Origin: an uncultured Enhydrobacter sp.
GTDB taxonomy: Bacteria > Pseudomonadota > Gammaproteobacteria > Pseudomonadales > Moraxellaceae
Length of the DNA stretch: 11,419 nucleotides
NCBI GenBank assembly: GCA_946222995.1
Contig: CAMIOS010000043.1
Span: 1-11,419 of the forward strand
Direction: 5' to 3'
Within the stretch, counting starts at the first letter, position 1; each line of letters begins with the position of its first letter. A program made the position numbers and the translations under genes. The notes under the pieces were generated by a model, which was given only the letters and a program-made list of their open reading frames with translations, was not told where the DNA came from and searched no databases. This document shows positions 8,257 through 11,419 of this stretch, piece by piece.

Positions 8257-8328
8257 AGAGTGCTTCCGCTTACTTTTCAAAAAGGGTGGGAGAAACTTGA
8301 GAAAATTTAAAGAAAAAAATTTAACGAT

Positions 8329-8337
8329 ATTATAACA
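8329..8337 (-). promoter_or_regulatory. Candidate purL promoter, extended -10
   Basis: The minus strand carries TGTTATAAT (8337-8329), a perfect extended -10 element (TGn followed by TATAAT). No good -35 is seen at the usual distance. It would start transcription near 8322 and give an AT-rich leader of about 65 bases before the purL ATG. No E. coli-type PurR operator is visible. Confidence 0.5.
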
Positions 8338-8445
8338 TTAAAGCATCGAGTGGGTATTTGCTTTATACTTCAGCGATTAATAATTTTGCTAAGATCAAAA
8401 TTTAAAACATTAATTAAAATCCGTCCTAGCTTTTACAAAAAACGC

Positions 8446-8457
8446 TGAACCAGTTCA
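8446..8457. promoter_or_regulatory. Palindrome upstream of the PPOX-like gene, possible operator
   Basis: TGAAC-CA-GTTCA forms a 5+5 bp dyad with a 2-base centre, three bases before the 10-bp repeat array. Its size and position would suit a dimeric regulator, but no known operator is recognised. Confidence 0.3.
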
Positions 8458-8460
8458 TGT

Positions 8461-8500
8461 TATTGCATATTGTTGCATTTTGTTGCATTTTGTTGCACAG
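8461..8500. repeat. Four tandem 10-bp repeats (TGTTGCATTT type)
   Basis: Units are TATTGCATAT, TGTTGCATTT, TGTTGCATTT and TGTTGCACAG. The two central units are identical and the outer ones keep the TTGCA core. The 10-base period places each core on the same DNA face. The array ends about 40 bases upstream of the proposed -35 of the gene at 8604, where an activator could bind; slippage-prone copy number is another possibility. Confidence 0.85.
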
Positions 8501-8603
8501 TCACGACATACTTTTATCGCTATCTCATTACACTTAGTTGAGTTGTAACTTTTTAGACTACTTAACCATATTGAAGTGAAAATTAGTTCCAGAGGATTAA
8601 AAA

Positions 8604-9110
8604 ATGTCAGAACTCACGCAAACCCAACATATCGAAACTGTCAATACCATTATCAACGGCGTAAAATTCGCCATGATGACGACCATCACCGCTGATGAAA
8701 AACACCTACACGCCTGTCCGATGACCACCAACAAAAACGAACTGGAAAACGCCAAAATCTGGTTCATTGGTGATAAAACCACCGAAGCGGTAGAAGACAT
8801 CCAAAAAAATCCGCAAGTCAATCTTTCCTATACGTCAGCTGACCAAAAAGACTTTGTATCGATTAATGGTGTGGCAAAACTGGTCAATGACAAAGCCAAG
8901 TTGGATGAACTGTGGTCGCCGATTTACAATGCCTTTTATGAACATGGCAAAGAAGACCCGAAGGTACAGCTTATCTGCGTGGAATGTAACGGGGCAGAAT
9001 ACTGGCAAAGCGGTAATAGTGTGGTGACTATGTTTAAACTGGCATCCGCTGCCCTACAAGATGGCAAAATCGCGGAGAACATGGGCACAAATGGCTCAAT
9101 AACATTTTAA
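8604..9110 (+). CDS. Pyridoxamine 5'-phosphate oxidase-like protein (general stress protein 26 family)
   Basis: A cytoplasmic split-barrel protein of 168 residues resembling the COG3871 general stress protein 26 family, whose members bind flavin or related cofactors; substrates are mostly unknown. The barrel covers about 10-145. Visible family features are a FAMMTT strand (22-27) followed by HACPM (36-40), IWFIGD (52-57), VNLSY (72-76), VSINGVAKLV (85-94), the LWSPIYNAFY helix (103-112) and AEYWQS (131-136). The C-terminus ends in the common NGSI pattern. The ATG at 8604 has a clear AGAGGA site (8591-8596) 7 bases upstream. It is monocistronic: divergent from purL, and ended by a strong terminator shared with convergent pgsA. 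A stress role is inferred from the family only; true PdxH activity is unlikely at this length. Confidence 0.85.
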   Translation: MSELTQTQHIETVNTIINGVKFAMMTTITADEKHLHACPMTTNKNELENAKIWFIGDKTTEAVEDIQKNPQVNLSYTSADQKDFVSINGVAKLVNDKAKLDELWSPIYNAFYEHGKEDPKVQLICVECNGAEYWQSGNSVVTMFKLASAALQDGKIAENMGTNGSITF

Positions 9111-9130
9111 TAACGTTAAATGCTAGCCAC

Positions 9131-9165
9131 AAAAAAGCCATTTTTCATTGAGAAATGGCTTTTTT
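9131..9165. terminator. Bidirectional intrinsic terminator between the PPOX-like gene and pgsA
   Basis: The stem GCCATTTTTC (9137-9146) pairs with GAGAAATGGC (9150-9159), including one G-T pair and a 3-base loop. It is flanked by six A on the left and six T on the right, so a T-run follows the hairpin on either strand. It sits about 20 bases after the plus-strand stop and just after the minus-strand pgsA stop. Confidence 0.92.
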
Positions 9166-9167
9166 AT

Positions 9168-9830
9168 TTAATTTTGTTTTAAATACGGCCAAGCCGCTTT
9201 TAGATAAATCAACATCGACCACAAGGTCAAAATCACCGATACTATCATCAACAAATACCCAATCGTTTCTAGCGATTCCCAATTGAGCAATAACACCGTA
9301 ATCGCAATCATCTGAAACGCGGTTTTGAGTTTGCCCACATATGACACTGCCACGCTGGTGCGATTGCCCAATTCGGCCATCCACTCTCGCAAGGCAGACA
9401 CCGCAATTTCCCGTGAAATAATCACAATTGCTGAAATCGCCATCACAATATCGGGATGCCATTGCACCAAAATGATCAACGCTGCCGCCACCATGAGTTT
9501 ATCCGCCACAGGGTCTAAAAATCGCCCAAATGCCGAGGATAAATTTAGCTTACGAGCAAAATAGCCATCGAACCAGTCAGTAATCGCCGCTAAAATAAAC
9601 ACAAAGGTCAGCAAAAAATGGCGAATCAAACTGTCGCTAAACTTATACATCCCAATATTGGCAATCACATTATCGGATATGGCAGGCTGATTAATCCCCA
9701 TCGCCGGCGGAAAATACGCAATCGCCACAAACAGCGGTATCATCACAATCCGAGCAATGGTCAGATTATTGGGTAAGTTAAAAATATTGGTCGTAGGCTG
9801 TGGCGACAGTCGGCTCATGGCATTTTCCAT
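9168..9830 (-). CDS. pgsA: CDP-diacylglycerol--glycerol-3-phosphate 3-phosphatidyltransferase
   Basis: PgsA makes phosphatidylglycerophosphate from CDP-diacylglycerol and glycerol 3-phosphate in the inner membrane, the committed step to phosphatidylglycerol and cardiolipin. The CDP-alcohol phosphotransferase motif is complete: Asp85, Asp88-Gly89, Ala92-Arg93, Gly102, Asp106 and Asp110. The SREIAVSALREWMAELG stretch (139-155) is strongly PgsA-like, which argues against other family members. The 220 residues exceed the E. coli enzyme (182). About 24 extra residues lie between the first helix and the motif (around 41-70), plus a longer N-terminus. The ATG at 9830 has no evident ribosome site. 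The in-frame ATG at 9818 has GGA 8 bases upstream and could be the true start. It is not next to uvrC, its frequent neighbour. Confidence 0.95.
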   Translation of the reverse strand: MENAMSRLSPQPTTNIFNLPNNLTIARIVMIPLFVAIAYFPPAMGINQPAISDNVIANIGMYKFSDSLIRHFLLTFVFILAAITDWFDGYFARKLNLSSAFGRFLDPVADKLMVAAALIILVQWHPDIVMAISAIVIISREIAVSALREWMAELGNRTSVAVSYVGKLKTAFQMIAITVLLLNWESLETIGYLLMIVSVILTLWSMLIYLKAAWPYLKQN

Positions 9831-9930
9831 TTATCTGCTATTAGAGCTTTGGACTAATAGCGGTCGTACAGACAAATAAACTTAGGCAAAATCTAAAGGC
9901 TTAATATCAATGCATAAATAAACAGGTAGC

Positions 9931-9942
9931 TATGCTAGCATA
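9931..9942. repeat. 12-bp perfect palindrome TATGCTAGCATA
   Basis: A perfect dyad upstream of both pgsA (minus) and the small frame at 9961 (plus). It could be an operator, or form part of an AT-rich promoter. No known site is recognised. Confidence 0.35.
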
Positions 9943-9960
9943 AATAATAAGGAAGTAAAA

Positions 9961-10008
9961 ATGCAAACGCACTTTATATACCTCATCAATAGACAAATTA
10001 AAAGCTAA
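9961..10008 (+). CDS. Possible 15-residue small peptide
   Basis: An ATG with a strong AAGGAAG ribosome site (9949-9955), 5 bases upstream, opens a frame coding for MQTHFIYLINRQIKS and then TAA. The peptide has a short hydrophobic centre and a basic end. There is nothing to compare it with. The only downstream plus-strand terminator is at 10229-10260, so it could head a transcript of about 300 bases. Chance occurrence in AT-rich DNA is quite possible. Confidence 0.2.
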   Translation: MQTHFIYLINRQIKS

Positions 10009-10120
10009 CTGTCAAAATTTATAAGCGCACAATGGACGTTTAAGAAAAAATTTTTCAAAATATGTCATTGTATAAAAAACACTTCAAACGTAACCAAATG
10101 TAAGACTAAAATCGATTTTT

Positions 10121-10140
10121 CTGATCGATCAGCTTATAAT
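10121..10140 (+). promoter_or_regulatory. Palindrome CTGATCGATCAG abutting a TATAAT box
   Basis: A perfect 12-bp dyad (10121-10132), containing two GATC sites, ends two bases before a perfect TATAAT (10135-10140). No good -35 is present, since the dyad and a T-run occupy that space. This arrangement suits a promoter controlled by a bound regulator. It would start RNA near 10147, upstream of the orphan terminator. Confidence 0.4.
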
Positions 10141-10146
10141 AGCGCC

Positions 10147-10260
10147 ATAAACCCAGTAGCTTAATTGATATACTTTTATACCCTATAGTTGTTTGGAATA
10201 ATATTACAAACATACGAGTTTTCCTCACCCCATCGCTCACCTCCTGCGATGGGTTTTTTT
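10147..10260 (+). ncRNA. Candidate small RNA with anti-Shine-Dalgarno terminator loop
   Basis: A proposed transcript of about 114 bases runs from the TATAAT at 10135-10140 to the intrinsic terminator. It would fold a first hairpin, TGTTTG (10190-10195) with CAAACA (10207-10212), a single-stranded pyrimidine-rich linker, then the terminator hairpin. The terminator loop TCACCTCCT equals the anti-Shine-Dalgarno end of 16S rRNA, as in sRNAs that mask ribosome sites. No known family was recognised. The start is a guess. An attenuator in the ispE leader is the main alternative. Confidence 0.35.
10229..10260 (+). terminator. Orphan intrinsic terminator upstream of ispE
   Basis: An 8-bp GC-rich stem, CCCATCGC (10229-10236) with GCGATGGG (10246-10253), has the 9-base loop TCACCTCCT and is followed directly by seven T (10254-10260). 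This is a strong plus-strand intrinsic terminator, yet no plus-strand protein gene of normal size ends before it. The minus strand has no T-run after the hairpin, so it does not work in that direction. Confidence 0.85.
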
Positions 10261-10334
10261 GCTTTACTCTCCTAACTTTTTTCAAAGTCAAAAATACGCT
10301 ATGCTAATCACTTCTTTTACTGCTGTGATATGCC

Positions 10335-11246
10335 ATGTCATCAATTGTTCAATACGCCCCTGCAAAGCTTAATCTGTTTTTACACATCACCGGTAAACGC
10401 CCCGATGGTTATCACAATTTACAGACCGTTTTTCGGCTGATTAATTTATACGACACGCTCACCTTTGATATTACCAATAAGCCTAATCTCGGTCAGCTGC
10501 CTATTCAACTTAAGAATGCAGAAACTATTACCGAGGCTGTTGGTGATAATCTTATTGTCAAAGCCAGTCTGGCTATGTTGAATTTTGTGAAAAATCAGTC
10601 ATTATTTAGCCAATCGCAAATCGACAATCTACCCATTGTCAATATCCGCCTTGATAAACAAATCCCGATGGGGGCAGGACTGGGTGGCGGCTCATCGGAC
10701 TGTGCAACCACCTTAATGATGCTCAATGATATTTGGCAATTAAATTTAAGTAATCAGCAAATTAGAGATATTGGGGCAACACTTGGCGCGGATGTACCGA
10801 TTTTTATTTTTGGACAAGATGCCATTGCCGAAGGCATTGGCGAGATTTTAACGCCCATTGACTTACTGCCCCAGCGATTTTTATTGTTAAAACCAAATGC
10901 CCATATCAATACCAAAGTTTTATTTGGCAATAGCGAACTGCATCGAAATTGTCCGATATTTTCCCATACCTATCTGCGGCAGCACACTGCCGATTTTACG
11001 GATAATTTAAGCATTGAATTTAGCAATGTGTTTGAGCCTGTGGTCAAAACCTTATCCAACGAGATTACCAACGCGCTTGATTATCTTAGCGAGCTTGCTA
11101 AAAGCACTGGCACCACGCCTCGTTTGACAGGCTCGGGCAGTTGTGTATTTTTGCCCCTACCTACTTCCCTCGGTGCCAAACAGTTAAACCAGTGGCAGCA
11201 GCAAGCTCCTTGTCAAAGTTGGGTGGTCAATTCATTGGGTAGTTAA
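10335..11246 (+). CDS. ispE: 4-diphosphocytidyl-2-C-methyl-D-erythritol kinase IspE
   Basis: IspE phosphorylates the 2-hydroxyl of CDP-methylerythritol with ATP, the fourth step of the MEP route to isoprenoids. The 303-residue GHMP kinase begins with the hallmark APAKLNLFLHI (8-18, catalytic Lys11) and PDGYHNLQT (23-31). It continues with the ATP-binding PMGAGLGGGSS (111-121), LGADVP with catalytic Asp153 (150-155), and the C-terminal LTGSGSCVF (264-272). Its length is slightly above the E. coli 283. The ATG at 10335 aligns well with family starts although no clear ribosome site precedes it; an out-of-frame ATG overlaps at 10330. A weak promoter (TATGCT, 10300-10305) lies between it and the orphan terminator. 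In many gamma-proteobacteria a tRNA-Gln and prs follow, but no tRNA is seen here before the window ends. Confidence 0.96.
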   Translation: MSSIVQYAPAKLNLFLHITGKRPDGYHNLQTVFRLINLYDTLTFDITNKPNLGQLPIQLKNAETITEAVGDNLIVKASLAMLNFVKNQSLFSQSQIDNLPIVNIRLDKQIPMGAGLGGGSSDCATTLMMLNDIWQLNLSNQQIRDIGATLGADVPIFIFGQDAIAEGIGEILTPIDLLPQRFLLLKPNAHINTKVLFGNSELHRNCPIFSHTYLRQHTADFTDNLSIEFSNVFEPVVKTLSNEITNALDYLSELAKSTGTTPRLTGSGSCVFLPLPTSLGAKQLNQWQQQAPCQSWVVNSLGS

Positions 11247-11419
11247 TTGCCTTGGTAAAGTATTTCTCTCAAAATCATTCCAACAATTTATCTAGCTTAT
11301 AAAAATATTTTTTTTGATTAAAATACTCAATTATCAAACCAGCAGTCACGTGTGTTACATTAACTAACCTGAACTCGGGATAAGTTCCCAAAGAAAGCTA
11401 AAAAAAAAGAAGTCCAATA
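11247..11419. other. AT-rich region after ispE, no gene seen
   Basis: This region of 173 bases has long A and T runs and no gene or tRNA. A loose inverted repeat AGTATTT/AAATACT (11259-11265 and 11321-11327) and a small dyad GAACT-7 bases-AGTTC (11371-11387) are present. No clear intrinsic terminator for ispE is seen. Confidence 0.4.

Larger units (their letters stand above)
8281..8603. other. Divergent intergenic region between purL and the PPOX-like gene
   Basis: This region of 323 bases has no open reading frame of note. From left to right it holds the purL promoter, a palindrome (8446-8457), a 10-bp direct repeat array (8461-8500) and a weak plus-strand promoter (TTGTAA at 8543-8548, 18 bases, CATATT at 8567-8572) leading to the gene at 8604. 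The repeats are much closer to the plus-strand gene than to purL. Confidence 0.6.
9831..10334. other. 504-base pgsA-ispE intergenic region without a conventional gene
   Basis: AT-rich and divergent between pgsA and ispE. It contains a 12-bp palindrome at 9931-9942, a 15-codon open frame with a good ribosome site at 9961, a second 12-bp palindrome at 10121-10132 next to a TATAAT, and an orphan plus-strand terminator at 10229-10260. No tRNA or known RNA family is recognised. No clear pgsA promoter was found. A weak ispE -10 (TATGCT, 10300-10305) is present. Confidence 0.6.

Noticed and set aside
8257..8280. TTG start adding eight residues to PurL
   Set aside because: The GGAAG ribosome site lies within this stretch at the right distance from the ATG at 8256, so the stretch is leader, not coding.
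8461..8500. 10-bp repeats as a CRISPR array
   Set aside because: Units are contiguous and only 10 bases long, with no spacers and no cas genes nearby.
10106..10291. Minus-strand frame of 61 codons, with AGGAGGTGA followed by an ATG at the orphan terminator
   Set aside because: The apparent perfect ribosome site is the complement of the terminator loop. The well-spaced ATG reads only Met-Gly-stop, and the longer frame does not use it. The seven T on the plus strand make the terminator reading stronger.
11247..11419. tRNA-Gln expected after ispE by analogy with other gamma-proteobacteria
   Set aside because: No cloverleaf, TTCGAATC-like T-arm or CCA end could be found; if present it lies beyond the window.

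Overview
The window looks like a chromosomal segment of a gamma-proteobacterium of the Moraxellaceae (Moraxella/Psychrobacter type). This is inferred from the moderately AT-rich base composition, AT-rich intergenic DNA, and the character of the CcmABCDE, full-length PurL, PgsA and IspE proteins; no rRNA or other marker is present to fix the genus. There is no tRNA, rRNA, CRISPR array, prophage gene or recognisable transposase.

Left part (1-3260, minus strand): a System I cytochrome c maturation cluster, transcribed right to left as ccmA-ccmB-ccmC-ccmD-ccmE. Together these make the haem-handling module: CcmAB is the ABC ATPase and permease, CcmC/CcmD load haem onto CcmE, and CcmE is the periplasmic haem chaperone. 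CcmF, the usual next partner, would start beyond base 1. The A-B and C-D junctions are tight. The B-C and D-E junctions hold 136 and 167 non-coding bases.

Centre (3377-8256, minus strand): a pRiA4b ORF-3-family protein of unknown role, then the large purine-biosynthesis gene purL. A clear intrinsic terminator ends purL, and a good promoter for the pRiA4b-like gene appears to be built into that terminator.

Right part (8281-11419): a divergent intergenic region carries four 10-bp direct repeats beside a palindrome. It leads into a plus-strand gene of the pyridoxamine-phosphate-oxidase-like (general stress protein 26) family. That gene converges on pgsA (phosphatidylglycerophosphate synthase, minus strand) over a shared bidirectional terminator. 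A 504-base gap between pgsA and ispE has no conventional gene. It does hold an orphan plus-strand terminator whose 9-base loop is identical to the anti-Shine-Dalgarno end of 16S rRNA, with a TATAAT box and a palindrome upstream: a candidate small RNA. The plus-strand ispE (isoprenoid MEP pathway) follows, then about 170 AT-rich bases with no gene.

Most of the window is ordinary core metabolism. The best candidates for something undescribed are the putative small RNA at about 10147-10260, the 10-bp repeat array at 8461-8500 and the promoter-in-terminator at 4189-4227.
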